Of a stretch of 64,000 nucleotides of DNA, positions 1-10,479 are shown one piece after another. Numbering within the stretch: the first letter of the stretch is position 1; every line of letters begins with the position of its first letter. This stretch comes from Campanula takesimana (taxonomy: Eukaryota > Streptophyta > Magnoliopsida > Asterales > Campanulaceae), in contig JAOWBW010000253.1 of NCBI GenBank assembly GCA_026119855.1, positions 1,178,001 through 1,242,000 on the forward strand. Direction: 5' to 3'. Made by a program: the position numbers and the translations under genes. The notes under the pieces are model-generated. The model was given only the letters and a program-made list of their open reading frames with translations, searched no databases and was not told the origin of the DNA.

Positions 1-1
1 A

Positions 2-670
2 ATGGTTGCCTCCCTCCCTCACCAAAGGGTGAAATTCCCAACCCTAGAAGGCATAGGCTGCGTCCTCGGCAACCCCAAACACTTCTTAGAGCACGTGATG
101 AGGTCGAGAAAAGCAAAAACCAAGATGGAAATTGACACCCCAGAAAGAAATGTCACCATATCGAAATCGACCACGGTCACTACATCGTCCCCTAACATCA
201 GCGTGATAACAGTAGACCTACCTGAGGATTGGGTCGTACTGGATGCAGACGATGCCATAACAGAGACCGAGGTGACATATGGTATGGAGGGATTCGGATG
301 CATCTCCATGAACGCAGCTTCGGACGAGCCGAGTGGCTCAGACCTCGCCCTCGTCCCAAGCTCGGGGGCCACAATACCCGCCCACATGGATGCCGAAATT
401 AACAAACTTCTAGATATGGAGAATTTGAGCCTAGATGGCAAAGACAAGGAAAAAGTAAAGCAAATCATCGTGGAAACCTTGGAGTTCAGGGACGGTCCCA
501 AGCTGAGACTAGTCGATCAGTTGGATGAAGTCGTCATCAACCCCAACTACCCAAAACAGAAGGTACGAATTGGAAAACAGCTCCCACCAGAAGAAAGAGC
601 AGAAATCATTAGCCTGCTCAAAAACAACTTAGACGTGTTTGCTTGGAAAGTTGAAGACATGATTGGAGTT
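2..670 (+). pseudogene. Element A pol: protease C-terminus and protease-RT linker
   Basis: The frame is open from the window edge and stays open to 787, but from about 670 onward it no longer matches the family. The first residues (KFPTLEGIGCVLGNP) look like the end of a Tat-clade aspartic protease; the catalytic motif lies upstream. A long acidic linker follows, then a segment ending in DVFAWKVEDM, the usual lead-in to the RT domain (compare DVFAWSYKDMPG in element D). Just after it the RT continues in another frame, so there is a frameshift near an A-run at about 670. The product would be part of the Gag-Pol polyprotein in the cytoplasmic particle. Confidence is high for the linker and RT lead-in, moderate for the protease end. 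Confidence 0.75.
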
Positions 671-1671
671 AAAAAAAGCCATTGCTCTCCACAAATTAGA
701 GGTGGACAGTTTTTTCAAACCCGTCAAGCAAGGACGAAGGGTCTTTTTTGTAGAAAAAGAACAAGCAATACAGGCCGAGGTGGATAAACTGATGAAGGCT
801 GGCATCATCCGAGAAGCGACATACCCCGAGTGGCTGGCTAATGTCGTAATGGTGAAAAAACAGAACGGCAAGTGGAGAATGTGTGTCGATTTCACAGATC
901 TCAACAAAGCATGTCCCAAGGATAGCTACCCTCTACCCAGAATAGACAAGTTGGTCGACTCCATAGCTTGACACCAAACCTTAAGCTTCCTAGACGCCTA
1001 TTATGGGTATCACCAGGTCAAAATGGCTGATGACGATATCGAAAAGACCGCCTTTCAAGCAGCATGAGGGATCTATTGTTATGTGATGATGCCTTTCGGC
1101 CTCAAGAATGCCGGCGCAACTTATCAGAGGATGGTGAATAAGGTGTTCAAGTCCCAGATCGGACGGAACATGGAGGCCTATATTGATGACATGGTGATAA
1201 AAACCAAGTCAGGAAGCCATGTCCCGGACCTAGCGGAGACTATAAGAAATCTAAAAGAGAACGACATGAAACTCAACCCGAGTAAATGTGTTTTCGGGGT
1301 CACGGCGGGTAAGTTCCTCGGTTTCCCAGCGAGGCATCGAGGCAAACCCAGAGAAGATACAGGCCTTGGTCGACATGAAAGAGCCGACGTGTGTCAAAGA
1401 GGTTCAGAGGTTGAATGGCAGGGTGGCCGCCCTGGGGAGATTTATCGCCAAATTGGCAGAGAAGTCTTTGCCTTTCTTCAAAGCCCTGAAAGGAACCAAG
1501 GACTTCGAGTGGACCCCAGAATGCTCAGGGTCATTCCGGAGAATCAAGGAATACTTGGGTTCGCCCCCACCGCTTAGCAGTCCGATTATGGGAGAAACAC
1601 TCTCCGTATTCCTTGCAGCAACGGACAAAGCCGTGGCAGCCTTGTTAGTACGAGAATATAATGGAATTTAG
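671..1671 (+). pseudogene. Element A pol: reverse transcriptase and start of RNase H (broken)
   Basis: RT copies the element RNA into DNA. Recognisable in order are the N-terminal fingers (EWLANVVMVKKQNGKWRMCV, then DLNKACPKDSYPLP), the palm (MPFGLKNAGATYQR), the catalytic box YIDDM at 1179-1193 (intact), and the thumb/connection. From about 1330 the reading moves to another frame that includes RGIEANPEKIQAL and RVAALGRFI. The domain is inactive as it stands: there is a TGA at 969-971 and another at about 1065 where the family usually has Arg (CGA to TGA is the simplest change), a frameshift near 1315, and a TAG at 1669-1671 before the next open frame. The domain is contiguous with the RNase H segment that follows. 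Confidence 0.88.
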
Positions 1672-1677
1672 AAGCCG

Positions 1678-3747
1678 GTGTACTATGTCAGTAAAGCATT
1701 GTCAGATACCGTGAGCAGATACTATAACGCCGAGAAGATAGCATATGCCTTAGTCATTGCTGCCCGAAAACTACGGGCATACTTCTCAGCTCATCCCATC
1801 ACGGTTTATACCGACACGCCGCTCAGAAAGATACTCCACAAGATGGACAGCTCGGGAAGATTGCTGAACTGGTCCATTGAGTTAACTGAATTCGACATCA
1901 CTTACAAGCCGAGGAAGACATTGATGGCGCAGCCCTTGGCCGATTTCCTAGTTGAGACCGCATTCTCCAGGGAGCATACACCGACCACAAGGAAAAGGAA
2001 GTTTCCCATGGACAGAGATCCGTTAGAAGAATTACCTGAAGACTGTTGGATATTGTACACAGATGGATCAACAACAAAAGGAAGAAGTGGAGCCGGGGTA
2101 TACTTAATAAGCCCAGGCGGCAAACATGTGGCCCATGACTTCATCAGGTTTAAATTCCCAGCCTCAAACAACCAGGCAGAATACGAAGCCTTGATCTTAG
2201 GGATAGAAAGGGCTAAGTTCTTTGGTGCGAACAAACTGGTGGCCTACAGCGACTCCCAACTAGTGGTAAACCAGGTGAAGGGTGAGTACAATACTGAGAA
2301 CCACATGCTGACTAAGTATAGGGACCTCGTAGTTAATCTCACCAAGAATTTGGAATTTTGGGAAATCAAACAAGTAGGACGGGAACACAACCTGGAGGCC
2401 GACTTGTTGTCAAAGATGGCCACATCAGAAGAAATCAATCCCCTCATCATCTATACCGACAAACCGGCCTACGAGAGAATTGAAATCCTAATCCTAGATG
2501 ACGAAGAGAGAACCTGGATTGACGATTACAAGGACTACATCGAGAGGGGCAGACTACCGGCAGACGAGTTAGAGGCCAAAACGATAAAGAAGAAGACGGC
2601 CAGGTACATGGTCTGGAACGACATTCTATATCGAAGGTCATTCTCCAGACCTCTCCTACGATGTGTTTCCCCTAAAGATACCGAGAAACTCCTGGCCGAA
2701 GTACATGAAGGAGTTTGCGGAGGGCACCCGGGGGCCAGAACTCTTGCCGATAAAATAATCACTCTTGGTTACTACTGGCCAAACTTAAGAGAAGAAGCCC
2801 AAGCCTACGTAAGGAGGTGCGACAAATGCCAGCGCTTCTCAGACCTGCCAAAGGTGCCACCAGTAGAACAAAGTCTTATCATACCGAGATGGCCGTTTGA
2901 CATGTGGGGAGTCGATATCATTGGACCATTCCCCCTGGCAAAGGGAAGCAACAAGTTCGTAATCGTAGCGGTGGACTACTTCACCAAGTGGTTGGAGGCT
3001 AAGCCTTTGGCTAAAATCACAGAGGAGAACGCCATTAACTTCATCCATGACTACATATGGTGTCGGTTCGGCGTCCCACATTCCATCGTGACCGACAACG
3101 GACTCCAGTTCTCTGACGCTTTCACCGAAGAATTAAACAGACTAGGGGTCAAGCACAGAAAGTCATCAGTCAGTCATCCTCAAGGCAATGGACAAGCCGA
3201 GGCAGTAAACAAGTTAATACTGAAAGCCCTCACTAAGAGCCTAGAAGGAAGTCAAGGAAAGTGGCTGGACGATCTTCCCCTTACTTTATGGGCAGTTCGT
3301 ACAACCACTCGGGGGCCGACTGGGGAGACTCCCTTTGCGTTAACTTACGGATTAGAAGTTATGGCTCCAGCAGAGATGGCCCTACCTACCTTCAGGGTGT
3401 CCAATTATGACGAGGTGGTCAATGAGTATAACCGACTCCTAGACCTAGACCTAGTTGAAGCAAAAAGGCTAACGGCTCAACTCAGAATGATAAACTATAA
3501 GCAGAGGACCAAGGCATACCATGGCATCAAGGTAAAGAAAAGAATTTTTGAAGTCGGTGACTGGGTGCTCAGAAAGATCGAGTCGACACATTTGAAGGCT
3601 CAACAAAATAAGCTTTCTCCGAATTGGGAAGGCCCCTACATCATCACTCACGTTATCAGAGAAGGGACCTACATGCTCAAAACTCCGGAAGGAAAAGAGC
3701 TTAAACACCCATGTCATTCGGAACACTTGAGGAAGTACTATCAATAA
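1678..3747 (+). CDS. Element A pol: RNase H, second RNase H and integrase
   Basis: This is an uninterrupted 689-codon stretch, the longest intact coding piece in the window. The first part (YYVSKALSDTVSRYYNAEK) is the normal Ty3 RNase H. From about residue 120 a second RNase H of archaeal type follows, with WILYTDGSTTKGRSG, an EYEAL glutamate, YSDSQLVVNQ and a late D in NLEADLLS: all four acidic positions are visible. This duplication marks the Tat clade. Integrase starts near residue 340 with an HHCC zinc site (HEGVCGGHPGA ... CDKCQRF), then the DDE core: D in WGVDIIGPF, D in TDNGLQF and E in GQAEAVNK. The C-terminal segment (LSPNWEGPYIITHVI) is the usual tail. There is no methionine at a natural start, because this is the distal part of a polyprotein cut off from RT by the stop at 1671. 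Confidence 0.92.
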   Translation: MYYVSKALSDTVSRYYNAEKIAYALVIAARKLRAYFSAHPITVYTDTPLRKILHKMDSSGRLLNWSIELTEFDITYKPRKTLMAQPLADFLVETAFSREHTPTTRKRKFPMDRDPLEELPEDCWILYTDGSTTKGRSGAGVYLISPGGKHVAHDFIRFKFPASNNQAEYEALILGIERAKFFGANKLVAYSDSQLVVNQVKGEYNTENHMLTKYRDLVVNLTKNLEFWEIKQVGREHNLEADLLSKMATSEEINPLIIYTDKPAYERIEILILDDEERTWIDDYKDYIERGRLPADELEAKTIKKKTARYMVWNDILYRRSFSRPLLRCVSPKDTEKLLAEVHEGVCGGHPGARTLADKIITLGYYWPNLREEAQAYVRRCDKCQRFSDLPKVPPVEQSLIIPRWPFDMWGVDIIGPFPLAKGSNKFVIVAVDYFTKWLEAKPLAKITEENAINFIHDYIWCRFGVPHSIVTDNGLQFSDAFTEELNRLGVKHRKSSVSHPQGNGQAEAVNKLILKALTKSLEGSQGKWLDDLPLTLWAVRTTTRGPTGETPFALTYGLEVMAPAEMALPTFRVSNYDEVVNEYNRLLDLDLVEAKRLTAQLRMINYKQRTKAYHGIKVKKRIFEVGDWVLRKIESTHLKAQQNKLSPNWEGPYIITHVIREGTYMLKTPEGKELKHPCHSEHLRKYYQ

Positions 3748-4628
3748 CAGCTCGGCACTCTCATTACTTTTATTGCTTTCTAGGATAGATTTTTCCCTTT
3801 ATAGTTTTAAACACTCCTAGCTTAGACATTTCTTTCTTTTAAATTTATCAGCAAAAGTTTCCATTCATTACGTTGATTTTACTGGTGAGATTACACAGTT
3901 GAAGGCATACTTAGAAATGCCGAGGTCATCATCAAGAGCACTTACGTCGAACCTCTGAGCCGTATCGGCAAGCACGATCACGGTGCGCATAACATTACGG
4001 AGAAAAGGCTAAAACGTCTCAATGAATGACAAGTTGAACCTAGTTCTAACAGCTAGTCCTCTCAAATTTGGGCAAGACTGTGACGTCTGAATCCCTGTGA
4101 CAATTTGAGACTAGTTTTCAAGCAAACCGAGCCCCTAACGCTCGTCACGGCCTATAACGGTGAACTACCACGGCCTGCACTTTGAACCTAGTTCTAACAG
4201 CTAGTCCTCTCAAATTTGGGCAAGACTATGACGTCCGACTCCCTGTGAACAATCTGAGACTAGTTAACAACTATGACGTCACAGCCTATAACGGTGAACG
4301 ACCACGGCCTGTGTCGCAGCCCAACCCGATTGGCACATCTCATTTCAGTGTTGACGTCTCAAAACCGAGATAAAATAACCTGATCAAACGATGAGATAAC
4401 ACTTGACTACCTAACAGTTGAGAAAACGGGTTTACACCTAGCACCGAGGTAAACAAATCCTTACAAAAGAAAACAGTGTCTACGCCCCCCGGACTACGCT
4501 GGGCCCCGGCATAAAAATACTAAACAAAAAACACATTGTTTCTAGCCAAACCGGCTTACAGCAATTAAACAAACGTTGTATCAAGAGGCCCCACTGGCCT
4601 AAACATCTCAAAAAGCAAATATTGAGTA
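3748..4628 (+). other. Element A non-coding spacer after pol
   Basis: About 0.9 kb lies between the pol stop and the 3' end of the antisense gene. It holds the 148-bp duplicated block listed separately and is otherwise without recognisable coding capacity. The two convergent transcripts (sense element RNA and the antisense gene) would overlap here. Confidence 0.7.
4034..4310 (+). repeat. 148-bp imperfect tandem repeat, about two copies
   Basis: The block starting TTGAACCTAGTTCTAACAG at 4034 returns at 4182, a spacing of 148 bp. Both copies go on to TCCTCTCAAATTTGGGCAAG and GACTAGTT, and end with CCTATAACGGTGAAC and CACGGCCTG. The copies differ by small indels. Amplified tandem repeats in this position are known from Retand elements. 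Confidence 0.88.
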
Positions 4629-7445
4629 TCACGGAGCCTGCTGCTCCTCATCACCTTCATCTTCTTACTCTTCGTCTGAACCCAGCTCTTCCTGAAAACG
4701 CTCCACCAGAGCATGAAAGTTGTTGGGATCAGCAGGAGGAGCGTTCCAGACAGGCCTTCCCTCAACCTCGTCCTGCCGAGCGATCAACCTAAGGGTATTA
4801 TGAGAATAAGGGATCAGAGAATGTGCTGTACGGGCTTCCATACCATAAGCGTCATTCAGCAAGAGACGGGCCCACTTCTCAACAGGAACATTCACTCCGG
4901 GATCTATCTAGAATTGGCGAGCTGCGTGTGTGTAGCCGTCAACGTACGTGGACTTAAGTTGATCATCAATAATGGATGGCATAATGGTCTGTTGAAAGTT
5001 CAGGACAGCGGCCTTCTCCTTCGCCGGAATGCTCTCCTCCAGCTGCTAGAACTTCATCTCCATCTTCTCCTTCTCCTTGGCCAGAAGATCAGTATTCTCT
5101 CTTTCTCTCTCAAGCTCATCCCGAAGCGACTTAGCCTCCTCTTTAAATCGACTAGCAGCTGTCTTCAGTTTCTCTACCTTGGCCTCGGCATCCCTAACAG
5201 CTTTAACCCTCTCGGCATGAGCCAGTTTGGCGCTCTCGCGTGCTTTATTGACCAACTCCACGGTTTGGCCTAGCTTCACTTGAGCACGGGATGCCTTGCC
5301 TTCTAGATCGGCCATATTCTTGCCTAATCCAGCCCATTGCGCCGCCTCATGTTTGGCAAGGGTAGTAAGTTGAACGAGGAAATTGAAATCAATTACGAGA
5401 ATGGAGAGCAATCAGAAAATAAACAAGTTAATACAAGTACCTCGGCAATGATGAGCCCCTTGCTTTCTGCCATATGGGCGTACGTGGGCGGCATGGAATC
5501 CAAACCCCGCAGAAGATCGGCATCAAAAGCTCGCTCCAGAATTGGACGGCCAAGTCTCAGCATAGGACCATGCCGGACAGTAACATCAAGGCTCTTCAAG
5601 GGATGAACGTCTGAAAAATCCGCTATCAAAGCATCAATCTCCTCCGAGGAAAAAGAAAACGGGGTGTCAGTGGGTGGAACAGCGAAGGAAGGCCTTTTGG
5701 GAGAGGGTTCCCCTGACAAGTCGTCACCACCGTCCCTAGCCCTTTTCTCACCAAGCAGATCACCGCCATCCGCTTCCCCTGCCTCTTCAAAAACGGCGCC
5801 ATCAGCTTGGTCCGGCATGGAAGTACCCGCTGCGGCCGCAGCATCGCTTGTCGGCGCTACATCTCGTTCCCCAGCAGTAACATCAACAGTGGGCTGAAGA
5901 CCAACATCTTTGACAGACAAAGCCTCTTGCCGAACGCCCATGTCGGCATGCCTCCTAGTGCGGCCAGAGGTTTTTGACTTCAATCTCCTCCTCTTCAGAA
6001 GCTTGTTAGGATCGGATGAGTGCGTTTGCACCAGCTCCCTCTCCTCTTCCATGGTCAAATCTACAAGAAAAGAAGGGGAACAAGGTTATAAGACGAGGAC
6101 TAAATGACAAATTAATGCTAAGGAAAAGAGTTAGAAAGCATACATCCTACGACTTCCCTAACTTTCAAGCACAGCTCGTCTTGAGTCTGACACACCCCAC
6201 AGTCCCAATAGAAGACAAAGTTGGGATGAACAACCCAATCAGGAAATCGGCTACCCCTATTAACAGTTACCATCGTCTCAACACCAGCCCACGGCCCCAG
6301 CATCACACCAACCTGGACGTAATAGCCATGATTGGTCTCCAATTCTGACCATTCCAGCTGCTAAACTGAAGCGAACTCGGTTAACCGTTGGACTAAAGCG
6401 TCGCTCCAGGGAGCTTTGTAGCAAGACTCCGGCGCCTCAGGGGTGTGGTTTGGAATGGGGAATTCCCAGCCAAGACGGCTCTCGACTTTAATGACATGGT
6501 TATTCCAGCCCGATACCTTGCTCACCGAGCTCGAGATAGGAGCGATAATCTTGGGACGCCTTTACCTACTCCTCAGAGTCAGAAACTGAGTGGTCTCATT
6601 AAAGCTACCCTCAAAAAATTGGTAGAAAGCCCAGGGACACGGCTCGAAGCACAAGCTACATCAGAGAACTATGAAAGAAGTGAGATATCTAACGGCATTA
6701 GCACCTAGCATAGCCGAAACAGCCTGCCAGTCCTCCAGGAATTCACAAATAAAGGGATCGAGGGGTAGGCGGAGTCCTAATTCAAACTGCTTAAAAAAGA
6801 AGGCCACCTCAGTAGGGTTCAGATAAAAGGCTGCTTTTTCCTCACTAGTGCTCAGGGCGGAAGCACGCTGATACACTAAGTCATAATCCTTACGGGAGAT
6901 CCTGCAGCTATCATATAAATAAGTTATCATCTCGGCCCCGGCCTTGGGTTGTTTTAGTTTGGAAGGGCCTGCAGTACTATACGGCCAAGGTTCCTACGGC
7001 CTCGACCTCAGCCCCCCTCACGAACATCATCTCGGAATTGATCAACTATTCTGGAAGAAGTTCTCTCCCCCGACATAGCTGCAGAGGAAAGAGGGAGGTT
7101 AACATCAGAAATCAAGATAGGAGCTGCATTTACCCCCCTCTCCTCATTCATTGAAGCCGAGGGGAGCACCCTGTCTTCAGACAGTAAATAATGGGAGGAA
7201 ATGTGGGTCAGAAGGTCAGGAAAAGATGAAACAATCATTAGGTTGGGATTCATCACTCCTAAACGATCGAAGCGATGACTGTCAACCGGCCATTCTACAA
7301 TTCCGGAAAACACCCTATGCGCTACAAGAAAATCTCTAATTTCACTTAAAGGCACCAAAAACCAAGGGCCGTCGATCCTCTGATAAATCCTACGGTTGGT
7401 TCTGTGAATGCACAAGCGAGCCGGCAGAAAGTCATCGACAGACAT
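4629..7445 (-). pseudogene. Element A antisense gene (Transposase_28-like, coiled coil), interrupted
   Basis: Several minus-strand coding blocks line up as one gene running against pol. It starts at an ATG at 7445 (MSVDDFLPARLCIHR) and runs through 7008. The next block at 6930-6661 (AFYLNPTEVAFFFKQF, then LGLRLPLDPFICEFL) strongly resembles the 'putative gypsy type transposon' domain (Pfam Transposase_28). GWNNHVIKVESRLGWEFPIP at about 6510-6450 continues it. A basic, low-complexity region follows (6058-5393, with KLLKRRRLKSK), then a coiled coil rich in K/E/A (5411-5046), and an acidic tail ending at a TGA at 4629-4631. Stops and frame changes break it, but two of the breaks sit at intron-like sites. 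Antisense ORFs of this sort are known in the Tat clade; their function is not established. Confidence 0.72.
6061..6143 (-). other. Candidate intron in element A antisense gene
   Basis: Read on the minus strand, a GTATGC donor at 6143 and a pyrimidine-rich run ending TTCTTGTAG at 6061 bound 83 bases. The frame upstream closes inside this segment, and the frame downstream opens right after it with ATGGAAGAGGAG. Size and borders fit a short plant intron. A second donor-like site (GCCGAG then GTACTTG) lies at 5440, before the next frame change near 5411; its acceptor is unclear. Confidence 0.5.
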
Positions 7446-8333
7446 ACCCACACCGGAATAGCGTGAGGCAAGAATCGCCGGAGCAAATGGGGAGTAACAA
7501 AGAGAAATAGAAAGGCGAAAGAGATAGGGGGATACCTGGTTAGATGCTTCGAGAAAAAAATGGTGAAATGTGAGCGAAAAAGGAAAGGAATTCTGAGTCT
7601 CCGGTGAGCGCCAACCGAAATCGAACAGTGTCTCTGGATCGCCTGCTGATTGTCTGGTGGATAAACCCTAACGTGAGAGCTCTGACGGTTCAAGTAAAAA
7701 GGTAAAAAGGGGGTTTAGGGATTTCAATCGTTTGAAATTCGTGGGTCAATTAATAGTCCGAGAAATTGACTCCCGCTCATCCAAAATCTCGCGAAAATCT
7801 CGTGACAAATAGCGGATTATACACATCACCACACTAAACCATCATTGCCTACAATTAAGGCTAGTGGTTCTCTCATAAAGCAGATGTCTCTTCACTCACT
7901 CTCTGCCGCCCAATGTCAGTGACATCACCATTTCATGACATCATGAGTCTGGGGAATGGTGAATGGCCAAGAGGTTGCCAGCATAAGACCGACATGAGCA
8001 CAACGACACCACGGTTTTAATCAAGCCCAGACCAAAACTTGGGAAGGCTATTAACAAGGGTATCTAACACTGACTTAACCAAGTGGTCGGCATTCGTTGA
8101 AGATCGACATCCAGAGTCAAGTTGTGTTAATACAGACCTGAAACAAAAAGTGCAGTAAGCCAAAAGTCATTAAAGCATCACATAGACAAATATTTTGGAC
8201 AGAGCAAAGGCTAAAAATGCAAAAGCTGGTTTCATTGATATAGATATACAAAAAAGGACCCCCACAATGAGGTCGGGGTCTTGACCTTCACAAAATCAAA
8301 ATAAAAGCTACTGGATCGTGCTAGTTTCAAGAC
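7446..8333. other. Element A non-coding region between antisense ORFs
   Basis: About 0.9 kb sits upstream (on the minus strand) of the main antisense gene. No frame resembling a known domain is seen. It would contain the 5' leader of the main antisense gene. Confidence 0.55.
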
Positions 8334-8701
8334 TCAAGAAAGATCACAATCTTGATCTTGTTCTTCATTGCCTTCTTCATCCCACTCATCATCTCCATCG
8401 TACCCATGTTCATCAATGATGATGGGTTCTGGGTCATCATCATCTTCATCATCATCCTCATCCTCATCCTCATCCTTTAACTCTTCTGCACTAGAGTCGT
8501 CGGAGAATTCATCGACGGGGTCCGGCTCCGAATATCGCCATTACTATCGGACGGAGATTCTTCCACCGGAAAACATGAACGTTTCTTGGATAGAAACGTT
8601 GAGTCATCGCTGCTCCAAGAATCATAGTTCTCAGCTTGATCTTCTTATTCAGTACTAACCTCTTCTGGGAAGGCGTCGTCATAAACCCTTTTGGGAGCCA
8701 T
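8334..8701 (-). pseudogene. Element A small antisense ORF for an acidic protein (frameshifted)
   Basis: On the minus strand an ATG at 8701 opens MAPKRVYDDAFPEEVSTE, followed by a stop and then a continuing frame (NYDSWSSDDSTFLSKKR). After one frame change near 8510 the reading becomes almost purely Asp/Glu (LKDEDEDEDDDEDDDDPEP) and ends CDLS at a TGA at 8334-8336. The acidic stretch comes from GAT/GAG/GAA repeats, which on the plus strand look like a serine-rich ORF. A coding origin is suggested by a sensible start, acidic character and an ending before a non-coding gap, but it could be simple-sequence expansion. It lies about 95 bp inside the 3' LTR, so an antisense promoter in or near the LTR would serve it. 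I know no function for it. Confidence 0.4.
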
Positions 8702-8780
8702 GTGAAGATTTCTTGAAAGGTCTCAAAGAAAGAAGAAATTTGGAGGAGAGGGATATCAAGAAGCAGACCTTATGTAACCT

Positions 8781-8795
8781 CAGAATATGAGGGGG
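8781..8795 (+). other. Element A polypurine tract
   Basis: CAGAATATGAGGGGG lies directly before the TG of the 3' LTR, the usual site for plus-strand priming. It is weak as a tract because pyrimidines interrupt it. Confidence 0.55.
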
Positions 8796-9646
8796 TGTAA
8801 TATCTACTTCGGTAATGAGGAAGGCACAATTAATGTATACCACTCTCCAAGAGGAGTAATGATTTTTCCTGCAATAAATTATGATGAGGTCAGCATATCC
8901 GAGTAAGGATTCGGCGGCTGACTACCAAATCAACAATAAATGCAGCACAGAGCAAGTACAAGGGGCACAGTTCCTACTCGGCATGCCGAGATAAAAACTC
9001 GGGGGCCACTGAACGACATAAACCGACTTGGTTAATTGCGACCCATAAACTCTGGGCTCACATACCTTAAGGCCCAACCTAAGAAGCTCATAATCTTATA
9101 TGCCGAGATACATCAGGCCGAACAGGAAGCCCTTGCCTAGGCCGAGTTCAAGAGGCCCAATCCTTAGCCGGTCTCCAGGGCGAGCCGAGTTAGGTTACGG
9201 ACCGACATACGCCAATAATCTTCCTTATTCACGGGAGTCCACTTACAGAGTTTGATTACAACTCTAACAGTGAAGATCTTTATCTAAACAAGGATATATC
9301 TTATATCAGATAACAGGATATCATCCATCCTTATCCGGAGTCTATCTCCAAGGAATACGAGTCCTACATCAACACGAGCATCCTAGCTTCTCTGACAAGT
9401 TAGGATTCATTCACCCGCACCTATAAAAACAGGTCCTCACAACAGGAGAAGGGTAATGAACTTTTGGCTCTAAATTAGTCAATTGATTTCTCTATTTCCA
9501 ATCACCCATATTCTTACTCTCACGCCGGAGGGCCTTTGCTGGTGAATCCCCAGCGCAGTTCACGTTTGTTCATTATGTGCAGATCCGGACGGGGAGATCT
9601 CATTGCTGGATTTATCCGAACCGCTAGACGGAGGGCTGATCCGACA
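8796..9646 (+). repeat. Element A 3' LTR (about 851 bp)
   Basis: It starts TGTAATATCTAC after the purine tract and ends near GATCCGACA, where sequence matching the U3 of a B/H-type LTR resumes. It contains a TATA box (TATAAAAA at 9422). The outer part 9381-9646 would be transcribed. The right end is placed by the TG...CA rule and by the switch to B homology. Without the 5' LTR it is uncertain by some tens of bases. Confidence 0.7.
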
Positions 9647-10376
9647 CGTTTTTGGCTACATCACCATCTTTTCCTCTCTTTTCTACCTATAAAAACCCCT
9701 CATTTCTACCTTAGAAAGGGACTTGAAACTTCTTCACAAATACACTATACACATTTCTCTCCGAGAGTTCTTGACAAAGAATTCCATTGAAGCAACAAAA
9801 CTCCACACAAACTCTTTCAAGTCAAGTTTGAAGTTCTTCCTTTCTAAAGGTACTTAATTCTTATTCTTTTATTTTACTTGTCTTAGTCAAAGTATGCAAT
9901 CCCATCAATGGGACATGACCAAATAATCACTTTACTACATTAAAGTTGGTTAAGGTTATCTCCCTACATTTCAATCCTTATTTCAATTTATTATTCTTCT
10001 CTTAATGTAATCTTTAGCATAAAAATTAATAAAACAATTCTCTTTTATTTCCCTTTGCAATTCCCCTTTTCTTTACATTATAATTGTTAGCACTATTAAT
10101 AAATTGAAGGACTTTTTAGCATTAGAACACCTTTAGTAGCAAGACCCGCGTAAGTGGGGCAGAGTGGGTGTTTAAGTACTTCATACTCCGTCACCTAACC
10201 CCCGAACCCTTCTCTCCCGAATCTTTGGTTTCGTAATATTAAAATAGGCTATTTCTTTAGGTTTTTCTTATGTTCCCTTAATAACATAGGTGGCGACTCT
10301 ACAAATTAAAACAAGTTAGACATCCTAGGATCCTTCCACCGCTAGCCAAGTAGTGGGCTCTCCCGGGGTATCTACA
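9647..10376 (+). repeat. Element B 5' LTR, right part
   Basis: From 9647 the sequence aligns with H's LTR (53790 onward), including a TATA box TATAAAAA at 9688 and the shared U5. It ends GGGGTATCTACA at 10376, next to the primer site. The left part of U3 lies beyond element A, outside the window. Confidence 0.82.
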
Positions 10377-10377
10377 G

Positions 10378-10395
10378 TGGCGACTCTGCTGGGGA
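10378..10395 (+). other. Element B primer binding site (tRNA-Arg type)
   Basis: TGGCGACTCTGCTGGGGA follows the LTR end after one base. It matches the complement of a tRNA-Arg 3' end as reported for Ogre elements, with small mismatches. A second copy of GTGGCGACTC lies in U5 at 10290. Confidence 0.85.
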
Positions 10396-10479
10396 TAATT
10401 TAGAGGGTTAAACTTGTGTTTCTGCTTTTGGTGTTCTTTTATTCTTTTTTCTGGGCATTCTGGTAAAAAGGTTTGGAAG

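Larger units (their letters stand above)
1..9646 (+). mobile_element. Element A: Ty3/gypsy Tat (Retand-like) retrotransposon, 3' part
   Basis: The window opens inside the protease-RT region of a Ty3 element. In order it shows the end of protease, RT, RNase H, a second (archaeal-type) RNase H, integrase, a non-coding stretch with a 148-bp repeat, an antisense gene, a small acidic antisense ORF, a purine tract and the 3' LTR. Dual RNase H places it in the Tat clade. An antisense ORF and tandem repeats between pol and the 3' LTR are features described for Retand/Ogre-type elements. The 5' LTR, primer site and gag lie before the window. The right end joins the U3 of element B's LTR, so A inserted into B. 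The target duplication cannot be tested because the left end is missing. Confidence 0.88.

Noticed and set aside
4034..4310. The 148-bp repeat as a CRISPR-like or centromeric array
   Set aside because: Only two imperfect copies, no spacers, and clearly part of element A.
8368..8658. Plus-strand Ser-rich ORF
   Set aside because: It is the complement of GAT/GAG-type acidic codons on the minus strand, which give the better gene model.
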